Shown: positions 17,095 to 26,063 of the stretch, piece after piece
Numbering within the stretch: the first letter of the stretch is position 1
How the letters are laid out: every line of letters begins with the position of its first letter
DNA from: Kluyvera intermedia
GTDB taxonomy: Bacteria > Pseudomonadota > Gammaproteobacteria > Enterobacterales > Enterobacteriaceae
Assembly: GCF_034424175.1 (NCBI RefSeq)
Contig: NZ_CP139986.1
Location: 3,224,001 to 3,288,000, forward strand
DNA: 64,000 nucleotides
Reading direction: 5' to 3'
Notes under the pieces: model-generated
What the model was told of the DNA's origin: nothing
The model's database searches: none
What the model saw: only the letters and a program-made list of their open reading frames with translations
Translations under genes and position numbers: made by a program

Positions 17095-18153
17095 TCAGGC
17101 GGTGATCGACACGCTTTTGACCTGTGCATAGAGCCACTGGCCTGGTTTCACCGCCAGGTCATCTCTGGCCCACGGGCTGATGCGTGCCCACAGCGTACGC
17201 CCACTGACATCGAGCTGAACTTCCACCTGACCGTTATTATCAAAGCACTGCATCACTTTGGCATGCAGTACGTTACGGATACTGGTGTGCTGCGAGGGCT
17301 GGAATACCAGCGACACATCGGTAGCCTGAATGCGCACGCGCACGGCGCTTTGCAGCGGCTTATCGAGTTTATTCACCCAAATATGCTGGTCACCCAATGC
17401 CAGCGCGGTCATCGCGTAGTGCGGATGATGCTCCAGCACCGTGACGCGAAGAATACTGCTTTGCTGATCCTGCGGCAGCCAGGGATGCATCACGCTGCTG
17501 CCCCACACATCTTCCAGATTACCAAAGGCTTTGACCTGTCCGCCTTCCAGCACCAGCACTTTATCGGCCAGATGCAGGATTTCGTCCAGCGAGTGGCTGA
17601 CGTAAAGCATCGGGATATTAATCTCCCGCGCCAGCCGTTGCAGGTACGGCAGCAGCTCGCGTTTACGCGGAATATCGAGCGATGCCAGCGGTTCATCAAG
17701 CAACAGCAGTTCCGGCGCGGTCAATAACGCCCGACCAATCGCCACACGTTGCTTCTCACCGCCGGAAAGGCTACCGGGCAGACGGTCGAGCAACGACTCA
17801 ATGCCGAGCAGTGCCACCAGCTTATCAAACTGTTCAGCCATGCTTTTCGCCATGCCATAGCGCAAATTGCCGCGTACCTTATAGTGCGGGAAGAGTCGCG
17901 CATCCTGAAAAACATAGCCGATACGCCGCTTCTCAGGGGCCAGACACACGCCCTGCTCGACATCATTCAGTACACGGTCGTTGAGAACAATGCGCCCCTT
18001 CTGCGGCTGGGTCAGCCCGCTAATCGCATTGATAAGCGAAGTTTTACCCGCCCCAGAAACGCCGAACACGGCAGTAATACCGGATGCAGGCAGAGATTCG
18101 TTAATTTGCAGGCAGTGCGTGCCCAACGTCTGGCTAAAGTTCAGTTCCAGCAT
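17095..18153 (-). CDS. modC: Molybdate ABC transporter ATP-binding protein
   Basis: ModC drives molybdate import by ATP hydrolysis at the inner membrane. The 352-residue protein shows Walker A GVSGAGKTSLI (near 30-40), the signature LSGGEKQRVAIGRAL, Walker B LLLLDEPLASLD and the H-loop YVSHSLDEI, then a C-terminal MOP/TOBE molybdate-binding domain (SIRNVLHAKV onwards). It is the last gene of modABC, 3 bases after modB. Confidence 0.97.
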   Translation of the reverse strand: MLELNFSQTLGTHCLQINESLPASGITAVFGVSGAGKTSLINAISGLTQPQKGRIVLNDRVLNDVEQGVCLAPEKRRIGYVFQDARLFPHYKVRGNLRYGMAKSMAEQFDKLVALLGIESLLDRLPGSLSGGEKQRVAIGRALLTAPELLLLDEPLASLDIPRKRELLPYLQRLAREINIPMLYVSHSLDEILHLADKVLVLEGGQVKAFGNLEDVWGSSVMHPWLPQDQQSSILRVTVLEHHPHYAMTALALGDQHIWVNKLDKPLQSAVRVRIQATDVSLVFQPSQHTSIRNVLHAKVMQCFDNNGQVEVQLDVSGRTLWARISPWARDDLAVKPGQWLYAQVKSVSITA

Positions 18154-18156
18154 CGG

Positions 18157-18846
18157 TTACGCTCCTATCCGTTGACGGCTAAGACGCGCGAGCCATTCAG
18201 AAATCATCAGGGAAATCAGTGCCAGAACAATAGAAATCAGACACAGACGCGCCGCTGCGCTTTCGCCACCGGGGGTCTGAATCAACGTATACATGGCAGA
18301 AGGAATGGTGCGGGTTTCGCCGGGAATATTGGACACAAAGGTAATCGTCGCTCCGAACTCGCCCAGCGAGCGGGCAAAGGCCAGCACCGTACCGACGATA
18401 ATACCGGGCAGCATCAGCGGCAGCGTAATGGTACAAAACACTCGCCAGCGTCCGGCACCCAGCGTTCGTGCGGCCTGTTCAAGCTTGACGTCAACGCCTT
18501 CCAGCGCGAGGCGAATCGCCCTGACCATCAGCGGGAATGACATCACCGCCGCCGCCATCACCGCACCGCGCCAGCTAAAGGCAAAGGTGAGACCAAACCA
18601 GTCATACAACCAGCTACCGATAAAACCGCGTCGCCCCATCGCTATCAGCAACAGGTAACCCACCACCACCGGTGGCAGCACCAGCGGTAGATGGATAAGG
18701 CCGTCGAGCAACGCCTTTCCGGGGAAGTTGCGGCGCACCAATAGCCAGGCAAAGAAGATCCCAAACGGCAGGCTAAAAACCACGGCCAGGGATGACACTT
18801 TCAGGCTCAGCAGAACCGCTTGCCATTCGGGATCGGACAATATCAT
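18157..18846 (-). CDS. modB: Molybdate ABC transporter permease
   Basis: ModB is the 229-residue inner-membrane channel of the molybdate importer. It has about five hydrophobic segments (for example LAVVFSLPFGIFFAWLLV, near residues 19-36) and the EAA coupling loop AARTLGAGRWRVF with a conserved glycine, which contacts ModC. It lies between modA and modC; its ATG overlaps the modA stop by one base. Confidence 0.97.
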   Translation of the reverse strand: MILSDPEWQAVLLSLKVSSLAVVFSLPFGIFFAWLLVRRNFPGKALLDGLIHLPLVLPPVVVGYLLLIAMGRRGFIGSWLYDWFGLTFAFSWRGAVMAAAVMSFPLMVRAIRLALEGVDVKLEQAARTLGAGRWRVFCTITLPLMLPGIIVGTVLAFARSLGEFGATITFVSNIPGETRTIPSAMYTLIQTPGGESAAARLCLISIVLALISLMISEWLARLSRQRIGA

Positions 18847-19619
18847 TAGCGAGTTGTGAATCCGTAACGTTTAAAGATTTCAGACGCCTGCGGCCCTTTC
18901 AGGTAGTCATAGAACGCCGAGACGGTTGCATTTTTATGGCCATCGGTAATGGCAATAGGATATTCGACCTTCTTATGTGAATCTTCCGGGAAGGTGCCGA
19001 CAACTTTAACACCTTTGCTGGCAACTGCGTCAGAGCCGTAAACGATACCCAGCGGTGTTTCATTACGTTCCACCAGCGCCAGTGCGCCGCGCACATCTTC
19101 AGCTGGTGCCAGTTTTGGTGACAGGGTTTCCCATGCGCCCAGTTTTTGCAGCGCTTCTTTAGCGTAAATGCCCGCCGGGACATGTTCCGGGTCACCGACC
19201 GCCAGACGGCCATCTTTCAGCAGGCTGGTCCAGTTGGTTTTCGCATCGATGGTAATATCACTCTGCGCGCTGGCTTTTGGCGCAACGACTACCAGGCTGT
19301 TGCCCAGTAAAGTTTCGCGTGTGGCGGTATCAATCGCCTTTTTATCCACCGCGTAGTCCATCCATTTCTGGTCAGCGGAGATAAACAGGTCAGCCGGCGC
19401 ACCCGCTTCAATCTGGCGGGCCAGCGTCGAAGAAGACGCAAAAGAAGAAACCACGTCGACGTTCTTCTCTTTTTTGTACTCTTTAGCAATATCCTGCATC
19501 GCGTTTGTTAACGACGCAGCGGCAAATACGGTAATTTTAGCGTCATCCGCCAGCGCCTGACCCGCAACACAAACCGTTAATGTCGCCCCAGCAAATAAGC
19601 GTAACCATGAACCTGTCAT
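18846..19619 (-). CDS. modA: Molybdate-binding periplasmic protein
   Basis: ModA captures molybdate (also tungstate) in the periplasm. The 257-residue protein has a Sec signal peptide ending near GQALA-DD and the type II binding-protein motifs VFAAASLTNAM, the ASSSTLARQIEAGAPAD block with its Ser ligands, and DVRGALALVERNE. It is first of modABC and has a ModE-like operator upstream. Confidence 0.97.
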   Translation of the reverse strand: MTGSWLRLFAGATLTVCVAGQALADDAKITVFAAASLTNAMQDIAKEYKKEKNVDVVSSFASSSTLARQIEAGAPADLFISADQKWMDYAVDKKAIDTATRETLLGNSLVVVAPKASAQSDITIDAKTNWTSLLKDGRLAVGDPEHVPAGIYAKEALQKLGAWETLSPKLAPAEDVRGALALVERNETPLGIVYGSDAVASKGVKVVGTFPEDSHKKVEYPIAITDGHKNATVSAFYDYLKGPQASEIFKRYGFTTR

Positions 19620-19638
19620 TTGAAACTCCTGTGAATAC

Positions 19639-19662
19639 CGTTGTATACAAAAAAATACAGCG
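19639..19662 (-). promoter_or_regulatory. ModE-like operator of modABC
   Basis: CGTTGTAT and ATACAGCG form an 8-N8-8 inverted repeat with one mismatch, 20 bases upstream of the modA ATG. This matches the layout of the E. coli ModE box (CGnTATAT-N8-ATATAnCG) at the mod operon. ModE itself is encoded 400 bases away. Confidence 0.65.
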
Positions 19663-19761
19663 CTGAGTATAGGGGTTTTCTGACATTAATGCATTACAGA
19701 TACATGAATGATGAGATTTATTACAGGAAGTTATCGGCAGAAGAAGGGAATGCTTAATAGC

Positions 19762-19788
19762 AAAACGCCCGACAAATGCGGGCGTTTT
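19762..19788 (-). terminator. Terminator after acrZ
   Basis: AAAACGCCC / GGGCGTTTT is a perfect stem with a 7-9 base loop. On the minus strand it follows the acrZ stop by about 8 bases and ends in T residues. Confidence 0.75.
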
Positions 19789-19796
19789 GGGGGAAA

Positions 19797-19946
19797 TCAG
19801 TGAGTTTTCTGGTCGCGATCTTTGTGACCGACGCCGGAGAAGATGTTAAACACTTCACCCAGACCGTAAATCAACCCCAGGATGATAGCCATCACTACGG
19901 GCACCATGATTACGGCAAATACCAGACTTTTCAACAGCTCTAACAT
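19797..19946 (-). CDS. acrZ: AcrZ, small AcrAB-TolC-associated membrane protein
   Basis: A 49-residue protein (MLELLKSLVFAVIMVPVV...) with one long hydrophobic helix broken by a proline near residue 16, as in E. coli AcrZ (YbhT). AcrZ binds AcrB in the inner membrane and widens the range of drugs exported by AcrAB-TolC. The ATG at 19946 has the ribosome binding site GAGTTAAC nearby; a longer frame reaching 20153 runs into the modE promoter and is not supported. The C-terminal tail (HKDRDQKTH) is a few residues longer than I recall in E. coli. It is back to back with modE. Confidence 0.95.
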   Translation of the reverse strand: MLELLKSLVFAVIMVPVVMAIILGLIYGLGEVFNIFSGVGHKDRDQKTH

Positions 19947-20076
19947 GGTTAACTCCAGACATTGTGATGCGGCTATTGTAACCGTATAACGCAGAAATAC
20001 ACTCCCTTTTGTGCGGTGTGCTTTGCGTGAGCGCCCATTTGGGTCAGAATACCCTTTTTCTTGCCAGGATACTCTT

Positions 20077-20865
20077 ATGCAAGCCGAAATCCTTCTTACC
20101 CTCAAGCTCCAGCAGCGCCTGTTTGCCGATCCGCGCCGCATCTCGCTACTCAAACAAATAGCACAGACCGGCTCTATCAGCCAGGGGGCTAAAAATGCGG
20201 GAATCAGCTATAAGAGCGCCTGGGATGCGATTAATGAGATGAATCAACTCAGCGAGCAGTCGCTGGTTGACCGCGCCACCGGAGGCAAAGGCGGTGGCGG
20301 CGCGGTGTTGACCCGCTACGGCCAGCGCCTGATCCAGCTTTACGATCTGCTGGCGCAGATTCAGCAAAAAGCGTTCGATGTTTTAAGCGATGATGATGCT
20401 CTGCCGCTGGACAGCCTGCTGGCCGCCATCTCCCGCTTCTCCCTGCAAACCAGCGCCCGTAACCAATGGTTCGGTACAGTCACTCAACGCGACCACCAGC
20501 AGGTACAGCAGCACGTCGAAGTTCTATTGGCTGACGGCACGACCCGTCTGAAAGTCGCCATTACCGCCCAGAGCGGCGAGCGCCTGGGGCTGGATGAAGG
20601 TAAAGAGGTCCTGGTGCTACTGAAAGCACCGTGGGTCAACGTCACGCGTGACCCGACCGTTGCCGCCGAAGCCGACAATCAACTCGCCTGCCGAATCAGC
20701 CATATTCAGCGTGGTGGAGGCCAGTGTGAAGTCCTGATGGCGCTGCCAGATGGGCAAACCCTGTGCGCCACCCTGCCGCTCACCGAGGCCCAAACGCTGG
20801 AAGAAGGTGCTGACGTAATAGCATTCTTTAACGCCGATCGTATCATTGTTGCCACGTTATGCTGA
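20077..20865 (+). CDS. modE: ModE, molybdate-responsive transcription regulator
   Basis: ModE represses modABC when molybdate is present and activates molybdoenzyme genes. The 262-residue protein has an N-terminal winged helix (about 1-110; GSISQGAKNAGISYKSAWDAINEMN), then the TSARNQWFGTV segment that opens two MOP/TOBE molybdate-binding units. The ATG at 20077 (MQAEILLTLKLQQRLFADP) is the family start; an earlier ATG at 20011 would add 22 unrelated residues and overlap the promoter. Confidence 0.96.
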   Translation: MQAEILLTLKLQQRLFADPRRISLLKQIAQTGSISQGAKNAGISYKSAWDAINEMNQLSEQSLVDRATGGKGGGGAVLTRYGQRLIQLYDLLAQIQQKAFDVLSDDDALPLDSLLAAISRFSLQTSARNQWFGTVTQRDHQQVQQHVEVLLADGTTRLKVAITAQSGERLGLDEGKEVLVLLKAPWVNVTRDPTVAAEADNQLACRISHIQRGGGQCEVLMALPDGQTLCATLPLTEAQTLEEGADVIAFFNADRIIVATLC

Positions 20866-20932
20866 TGGCATTGACATTGTGAGCCTGAAGACGTATCCCT
20901 GATGTATAACGCTGCAAAAAACGGGATACATC

Positions 20933-22402
20933 ATGTCATCATTGCAAATTTCGCAAGGCACGTTTCGTCTTAGCGACACAAAAACATTAAAAATTGAGCA
21001 TCTGACACTGCGTGCCGGAGAAAGCTGGGCATTTGTTGGCAGTAACGGCAGTGGAAAATCTGCGCTCGCCCGCGCGCTGGCGGGCGAACTGCCACTGCTT
21101 TCCGGTAGCTGCGAAGGCCAATTTACCCGCATCACCCGCCTTTCCTTCGAACAGTTGCAAAAACTGGTCAGCGATGAGTGGCAACGCAACAATACCGACA
21201 TGCTGAGCCCTGATGAAGACGATACCGGGCGCACGACTGCGCAGATTATTCAGGACGAAGTGAAAGACCCGGCACTGTGTGCCGCGCTCGCTGGGCAGTT
21301 TGGCATCAGTCATCTGCTTGAGCGCCGCTTCAAGTATCTTTCTACCGGCGAAACGCGCAAAACCCTGCTGTGTCAGGCACTGATGGCGCAGCCGGATCTG
21401 CTGATCCTCGATGAACCGTTTGATGGGCTGGACGTTGCGTCTCGCCGCCAGCTTGCTGATCACCTGGCAACGCTGCACGAGGCGGGCTACACGCTGGTAC
21501 TGGTGCTTAACCGCTTTGATGATATCCCTGACTTTGTGCCCTTTGCTGGGGTACTGGCAGATTGTACGTTGACGGAAACGGGTGAAAAAAAGGCGCTACT
21601 GGCGCAAACGCTTATCGCCCAACTGGCACACAGTGAAAAACTCTCTGGCATGGCATTACCCGAGCCGGATTCCCCATCAGCCCGGCTTTCTCTGCCCGAC
21701 GACCAGCCGCTTATCGTGCTCAATGATGGCGTAATTTCCTATAACGACAGGCCCATCATCAACCATCTGAGCTGGACGGTCGCCCCTGGCGAGCACTGGC
21801 AGATTGTCGGGCCAAACGGCGCAGGAAAATCAACGCTGTTAAGTCTGGTGACCGGCGATCATCCGCAGGGTTATAGCAACGATCTGACGCTGTTTGGCCG
21901 CCGTCGCGGCAGCGGTGAAACTATCTGGGACATCAAAAAACACATCGGCTATGTTAGCAGTAGCCTGCATCTGGATTACCGCGTGAGTACCAACGTGCGT
22001 AACGTCATCCTCTCCGGCTATTTCGACTCCATCGGGATTTATCAGGCCGTTTCCGACAAGCAGCGCAAGCTGGTTGATGAATGGCTGCATATCCTTGGCA
22101 TGGACGCTCGCACCGCAGATGCCCCATTCCATAGCCTCTCCTGGGGACAACAACGCCTGGCGCTGATTGTTCGCGCTTTGGTAAAGCACCCGACGTTATT
22201 AATTCTTGATGAACCGCTGCAAGGGTTGGACCCACTCAATCGTCAAGTTGTACGCCGCTTTATTGATGTGCTGATTGGTGAGGGGAAAACGCAGCTGCTG
22301 TTTGTCTCGCACCATGCGGAAGACGCGCCAGAATGTATTACACATCGGTTGGAGTTTGTGGCCAACGCAGAGGGATATCGCTATGCGCTAGGCCCGATAT
22401 AA
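20933..22402 (+). CDS. modF: ModF, double ABC ATPase of the molybdate locus
   Basis: A 489-residue soluble protein with two ABC cassettes in one chain. The first has Walker A VGSNGSGKSAL, signature-like STGETRKTLL and Walker B LILDEPFDGLD; the second has VGPNGAGKSTL, LSWGQQRLALI and LILDEPLQGLD. It has no membrane segment. It follows modE by 67 bases and may be in the same operon. Its role is unproven; it is usually placed with molybdenum metabolism because of its position. Confidence 0.94.
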   Translation: MSSLQISQGTFRLSDTKTLKIEHLTLRAGESWAFVGSNGSGKSALARALAGELPLLSGSCEGQFTRITRLSFEQLQKLVSDEWQRNNTDMLSPDEDDTGRTTAQIIQDEVKDPALCAALAGQFGISHLLERRFKYLSTGETRKTLLCQALMAQPDLLILDEPFDGLDVASRRQLADHLATLHEAGYTLVLVLNRFDDIPDFVPFAGVLADCTLTETGEKKALLAQTLIAQLAHSEKLSGMALPEPDSPSARLSLPDDQPLIVLNDGVISYNDRPIINHLSWTVAPGEHWQIVGPNGAGKSTLLSLVTGDHPQGYSNDLTLFGRRRGSGETIWDIKKHIGYVSSSLHLDYRVSTNVRNVILSGYFDSIGIYQAVSDKQRKLVDEWLHILGMDARTADAPFHSLSWGQQRLALIVRALVKHPTLLILDEPLQGLDPLNRQVVRRFIDVLIGEGKTQLLFVSHHAEDAPECITHRLEFVANAEGYRYALGPI

Positions 22403-22413
22403 GCGCTATCGAA

Positions 22414-22445
22414 GCCTGATGGCACTGCGCTTATCAGGCCTACTC
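22414..22445. repeat. REP-like palindrome after modF
   Basis: GCCTGATGGCAC...GCGCTTATCAGGCCTAC is a single REP-type unit 12 bases after the modF stop. It leads directly into the GTAGCCCGG repeat that the insertion sequence has split. Confidence 0.75.
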
Positions 22446-22469
22446 CTGGAGTAGCCCGGCCAAGCGAAG

Positions 22470-23757
22470 GTACAAACCGGGAACATGGGTAACACTTTAG
22501 ACCGGATACATGGGTAACAGTTATAACTGGCATAGAAGAGGAGACTCACTATGCCCTGGACTGAGACCCGACCCATGCAACGTCTTGATTTTATCCGTGC
22601 CAGCATCGCTGGTACGGAGCCCTTTTCATCCCTTTGCCGTCACTTTGGCATCAGCCGTAAAACCGGCTATAAGTGGCTCGAACGTTTCGACCCATCTGAC
22701 CCCGCCTCCCTTTTTGACCGCTCCCGCGCGCCGCATTCTCATGCCCGGATGGTGACGACAGATATCATCACGCATCTGACTGAATTGCGGCAAAAACATC
22801 CCGACTGGGGACCCAAAAAGCTGCGCATGTGGCTTCTTAATCATCACGTAGATTTTCCGGTTCCGGCTGCCAGTACTATTGGTGATGTCCTCAAGCGCGA
22901 AGGACTGGTGCCGGACAGAAAGCGGAAACACAGAACGCCCGGTAACCGACAGCCTCTCACCACCATCCGGGAAATCAATCAGGTCTTGAGCGCTGATTTT
23001 AAAGGAAAATTCAGACTGCTGAGCCGGGAATATTGCCATCCGTTTACGCTGACAGATAACCACAGCCGTTACCTTCTGAGCTGTCAGAGCAGCAATCATG
23101 AGAACACCGCCTTTGCCCGACAGTGTCTCACCGGAGCGTTCCTGGAATATGGTCTGCCGGGTGTTCTGCGGACCGATAACGGACAACCTTTTGCAGGTGT
23201 TGGCGTGGCGGGGCTCAGCCGCCTGTCAGTCTGGCTGATTAAACTGGGCATCAGACCCGAGCGCATCAGGAAGGGGCATCCGGAGGAAAATGGTCGCCAT
23301 GAGCGGATGCACCGTTCCCTGAAAAGTGCACTGAAGCACGGGAATATCTTCAGAACACAGGAAGAGCAGCAGGCCTGGTTCAGTCACTTCCGGGAAGAGT
23401 TCAATCATGAGCGACCGCATGAAGCGCTGGGAGGGAGTACGCCCGGTCAGGTATGGCGGCCTTCAGCGAGGGGCTCGGACGGAAAGGTACCGGAGTATGA
23501 GTGGCCGACAGGCGCACGGCTGTACAGGGTCATGTCAAAGGGTGTGATACATATCGGGAAAGAGGTGTTCCTGAGCGAAGCGCTACTCGGAGAATACATC
23601 ATGCTGGAAGGAAAAGATGATGGAGTTGAGGCCATCATCTTTAACGGAATGACGCTTGCTTACTATGACCGGAAAACGCAGAGTATTATCCGGATAGACT
23701 AGGAAAGTGTTACCTATGTTCCCGGTCTGAAGTGTTACCTATGTATCCGGTCGTACA
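22470..23757 (+). mobile_element. IS481-family insertion sequence, 1288 bp, intact
   Basis: Ends are inverted and each carries a tandem pair of the same motif: CCGGGAACATGGGTAACACT and CCGGATACATGGGTAACAGT at the left, and the same two in inverted form with ATAGG at the right. GAAG flanks both ends (22466-22469 and 23758-23761) as a 4-bp target duplication. One transposase gene fills the interior. From memory it resembles ISKpn28-type elements, but I cannot confirm the name. The clean ends and duplication point to recent insertion. Confidence 0.92.
22551..23702 (+). CDS. IS481-family DDE transposase
   Basis: A 383-residue transposase. The N-terminal part has a helix-turn-helix (FSSLCRHFGISRKTGYKWLERF, abbreviated here as the SLCRHFGISRKTGYKWLE block near residues 27-44) and a second HTH-like region (DWGPKKLRMWLL). 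The integrase core (rve) carries the DDE triad: Asp in SADFKGKF, Asp in LRTDNGQPF and Glu in HPEENGRHERMHRSLK. The frame is intact and complete, so the element may be active. Its ATG at 22551 has GAGGAGA upstream. Confidence 0.95.
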   Translation: MPWTETRPMQRLDFIRASIAGTEPFSSLCRHFGISRKTGYKWLERFDPSDPASLFDRSRAPHSHARMVTTDIITHLTELRQKHPDWGPKKLRMWLLNHHVDFPVPAASTIGDVLKREGLVPDRKRKHRTPGNRQPLTTIREINQVLSADFKGKFRLLSREYCHPFTLTDNHSRYLLSCQSSNHENTAFARQCLTGAFLEYGLPGVLRTDNGQPFAGVGVAGLSRLSVWLIKLGIRPERIRKGHPEENGRHERMHRSLKSALKHGNIFRTQEEQQAWFSHFREEFNHERPHEALGGSTPGQVWRPSARGSDGKVPEYEWPTGARLYRVMSKGVIHIGKEVFLSEALLGEYIMLEGKDDGVEAIIFNGMTLAYYDRKTQSIIRID

Positions 23758-23893
23758 GAAGCGCCGCCGGGTTAACACGATACAACACAGCACATGTGCC
23801 CCCCCCCCTCTTTTTCAGACTATTTTCACCCTGCACCGCTTTCTCCTTTGATTTATAATGCAAACCGATGAGGTTGTTGTCCTGATTCCAGTA

Positions 23894-23950
23894 GTGTAAA
23901 CGATTCCACTAATTTAGCCCATGTCACACTTTTGGCTTCTCTGTTATGCT
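23894..23950 (+). promoter_or_regulatory. gal promoter region with external operator and CRP site
   Basis: The external operator GTGTAAACGATTCCAC (23894-23909) matches the E. coli gal O(E) for GalR/GalS. A CRP-like site follows at 23913-23928 (TTTAG-N6-TCACA), as at E. coli galP1, and a -10-like TATGCT lies at 23945-23950. Spacing is as in E. coli. The insertion sequence ends 136 bases upstream and leaves these sites untouched. A run of ten C residues lies at 23799-23808. Confidence 0.88.
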
Positions 23951-23987
23951 AAGGTTCTTATATGCCATAAGCTTAACGGAGCTAAAA

Positions 23988-25004
23988 ATGAAAGTATTGG
24001 TTACAGGTGGTAGCGGTTACATTGGAAGTCATACCTGCGTGCAACTGCTGCAACAAGGCCACGACGTGGTCATCCTCGACAACCTGTGCAACAGCAAACG
24101 CAGCGTCCTGCCAGTCATCACCCGTCTGGGCGGTAAGCAACCGTCATTCGTCGAAGGGGATATTCGCAACGAAGCATTGATGACCGAGATCCTGCGCGAT
24201 CAGGCTATTGAAGCGGTGATCCACTTTGCAGGGCTTAAAGCCGTGGGCGAATCCGTACAGAAGCCGCTGGAATATTACGACAACAACGTCAACGGTACTC
24301 TGCGTCTGATTGCCGCCATGCGCGCAGCCAACGTGAAAAACTTCATTTTCAGCTCCTCCGCAACCGTCTATGGCGACCAGCCTAAAATCCCTTATGCCGA
24401 AAGCTTCCCAACCGGTACGCCGCAAAGCCCGTATGGCAAAAGCAAACTGATGGTGGAACAAATCCTCGCCGACCTGCAAAAGGCCCAGCCAGACTGGAGC
24501 ATTGCGCTGCTGCGTTACTTTAACCCGGTTGGCGCACACCAATCTGGTGATATGGGCGAAGACCCGCAGGGCATCCCGAATAACCTGATGCCGTATATCG
24601 CGCAGGTTGCAGTAGGTCGCCGCGAATCGCTGGCTATTTTCGGCAACGACTACCCAACGCTTGATGGCACCGGCGTGCGTGACTACATTCACGTGATGGA
24701 TTTGGCTGACGGCCACGTCGCGGCAATGGAAAAACTGGCAAACAAAGCTGGTGTACACATTTACAACCTCGGCGCAGGCGTCGGCAGCAGCGTGCTTGAT
24801 GTGGTCAACGCATTCAGCAAAGCCTGCGGTAAACCGATTAACTACCACTTCGCTCCCCGTCGTGATGGCGATCTTCCAGCCTACTGGGCAGATGCGACAA
24901 AAGCGGATAACGAGCTGAACTGGCGTGTAACCCGTAACCTTGATGAAATGGCGCAGGACACCTGGCACTGGCAGTCCCGTCATCCACAGGGATATCCAGA
25001 CTAA
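23988..25004 (+). CDS. galE: UDP-glucose 4-epimerase
   Basis: GalE interconverts UDP-galactose and UDP-glucose, completing the Leloir pathway and supplying UDP-galactose for surface sugars. The 338-residue protein has the NAD-binding motif VTGGSGYIGSHTC at the start, the catalytic Ser in SSSATVYGD and the Tyr/Lys pair in YGKSKLMVE (Tyr149-type). The ATG at 23988 is the family start; an ATG at 23946 lies in the promoter. First gene of galETKM. Confidence 0.98.
   Translation: MKVLVTGGSGYIGSHTCVQLLQQGHDVVILDNLCNSKRSVLPVITRLGGKQPSFVEGDIRNEALMTEILRDQAIEAVIHFAGLKAVGESVQKPLEYYDNNVNGTLRLIAAMRAANVKNFIFSSSATVYGDQPKIPYAESFPTGTPQSPYGKSKLMVEQILADLQKAQPDWSIALLRYFNPVGAHQSGDMGEDPQGIPNNLMPYIAQVAVGRRESLAIFGNDYPTLDGTGVRDYIHVMDLADGHVAAMEKLANKAGVHIYNLGAGVGSSVLDVVNAFSKACGKPINYHFAPRRDGDLPAYWADATKADNELNWRVTRNLDEMAQDTWHWQSRHPQGYPD
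24007..24022 (+). promoter_or_regulatory. Internal gal operator within galE
   Basis: GTGGTAGCGGTTACAT matches the E. coli internal operator O(I), which pairs with O(E) about 113 bases away so that GalR, with HU, can form a repression loop. Confidence 0.85.
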
Positions 25005-25014
25005 GGATTTTGTG

Positions 25015-26061
25015 ATGACACAATTTAACCCCGTCGACCATCCACACCGCCGTTTTAATCCGTTAACCGGCCAGTGGATCCTTGTATCACCGCATCGTGC
25101 AAAGCGCCCATGGCAAGGGGCGCAAGAGATCCCAGCAAAACAAACGCTGCCCAAACACGATCCGGATTGCTTTTTATGCCCGGGTAATACCCGGGTGACG
25201 GGCGACAAAAACCCTGACTACACCAGCACCTACGTCTTTACTAACGATTTTGCAGCATTGATGACCGATACGCCGGATGCGCCGGAAAGTGATGATCCGC
25301 TGATGCGCTGCCAGAGCGCTCGCGGCACTAGCCGGGTTATCTGCTTCTCGCCGGATCACAGTAAAACGCTGCCGGAATTGAGCCTCGACGCCCTGCAATC
25401 GGTGGTGAAAACCTGGCAAGAACAGACGGCGGAACTGGGACAGAAATACCCGTGGGTACAGGTCTTTGAAAACAAAGGCGCGGCGATGGGTTGCTCGAAC
25501 CCGCACCCGCACGGCCAGGTCTGGGCAAACAGCTTCTTGCCGAACGAGATCGACCGCGAAGACCGTCTGATGCGTGAATATTACGCGCAGCACAACGCGC
25601 CGATGCTGGTGGATTACGTCACCCGCGAGCTTGCCGACGGCAGCCGTACCGTGGTGGAAACTGAGCATTGGTTAGCGGTCGTACCTTATTGGGCTGCATG
25701 GCCGTTCGAAACACTGCTGTTGCCAAAAGCCCACGTGCTGCGCATCACCGAGTTAACCGATGCTCAGCGTGACGATTTGGCACTGGCGTTCAAAAAACTC
25801 ACCAGCCGTTACGACAACCTGTTCCAATGCTCCTTCCCCTACTCAATGGGCTGGCACGGCGCACCGTTCAATGGCGAAGAGAATGCACACTGGCAGCTGC
25901 ACGCGCACTTCTATCCGCCGCTGCTGCGTTCCGCCACCGTGCGTAAGTTTATGGTCGGGTACGAAATGCTGGCAGAGACCCAGCGTGACCTGACGGCAGA
26001 ACAAGCCGCTGAGCGCCTGCGCGCTGTCAGCGACATCCACTTTCGCGAATCCGGAGAATAA
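25015..26061 (+). CDS. galT: Galactose-1-phosphate uridylyltransferase
   Basis: GalT swaps UMP between UDP-glucose and galactose-1-phosphate. The 348-residue protein belongs to the HIT superfamily and carries the nucleophilic histidine in SNPHPHGQVW (near residue 166) plus the zinc-site region DCFLCPGN. The ATG at 25015 (MTQFNPVDHPHRRF) is the family start, 10 bases after galE. Length equals the E. coli enzyme. Confidence 0.98.
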   Translation: MTQFNPVDHPHRRFNPLTGQWILVSPHRAKRPWQGAQEIPAKQTLPKHDPDCFLCPGNTRVTGDKNPDYTSTYVFTNDFAALMTDTPDAPESDDPLMRCQSARGTSRVICFSPDHSKTLPELSLDALQSVVKTWQEQTAELGQKYPWVQVFENKGAAMGCSNPHPHGQVWANSFLPNEIDREDRLMREYYAQHNAPMLVDYVTRELADGSRTVVETEHWLAVVPYWAAWPFETLLLPKAHVLRITELTDAQRDDLALAFKKLTSRYDNLFQCSFPYSMGWHGAPFNGEENAHWQLHAHFYPPLLRSATVRKFMVGYEMLAETQRDLTAEQAAERLRAVSDIHFRESGE

Positions 26062-26063
26062 CA

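Larger units (their letters stand above)
22452..23773. repeat. Palindromic repeat interrupted by the insertion sequence
   Basis: The left piece (ending CCCGGCCAAGCGAAG at 22469) and the right piece (GAAGCGCCGCCGGG from 23758) rebuild a repeat unit identical in form to the intact copy at 28313-28341 once the element and one copy of GAAG are removed. This fixes the insertion point and shows that the repeat was there first. Confidence 0.85.

Noticed and set aside
22452..23773. Possibility that the insertion disrupted a gene between modF and galE
   Set aside because: Removing the element rebuilds only a palindromic repeat; no reading frame is restored across the junction.
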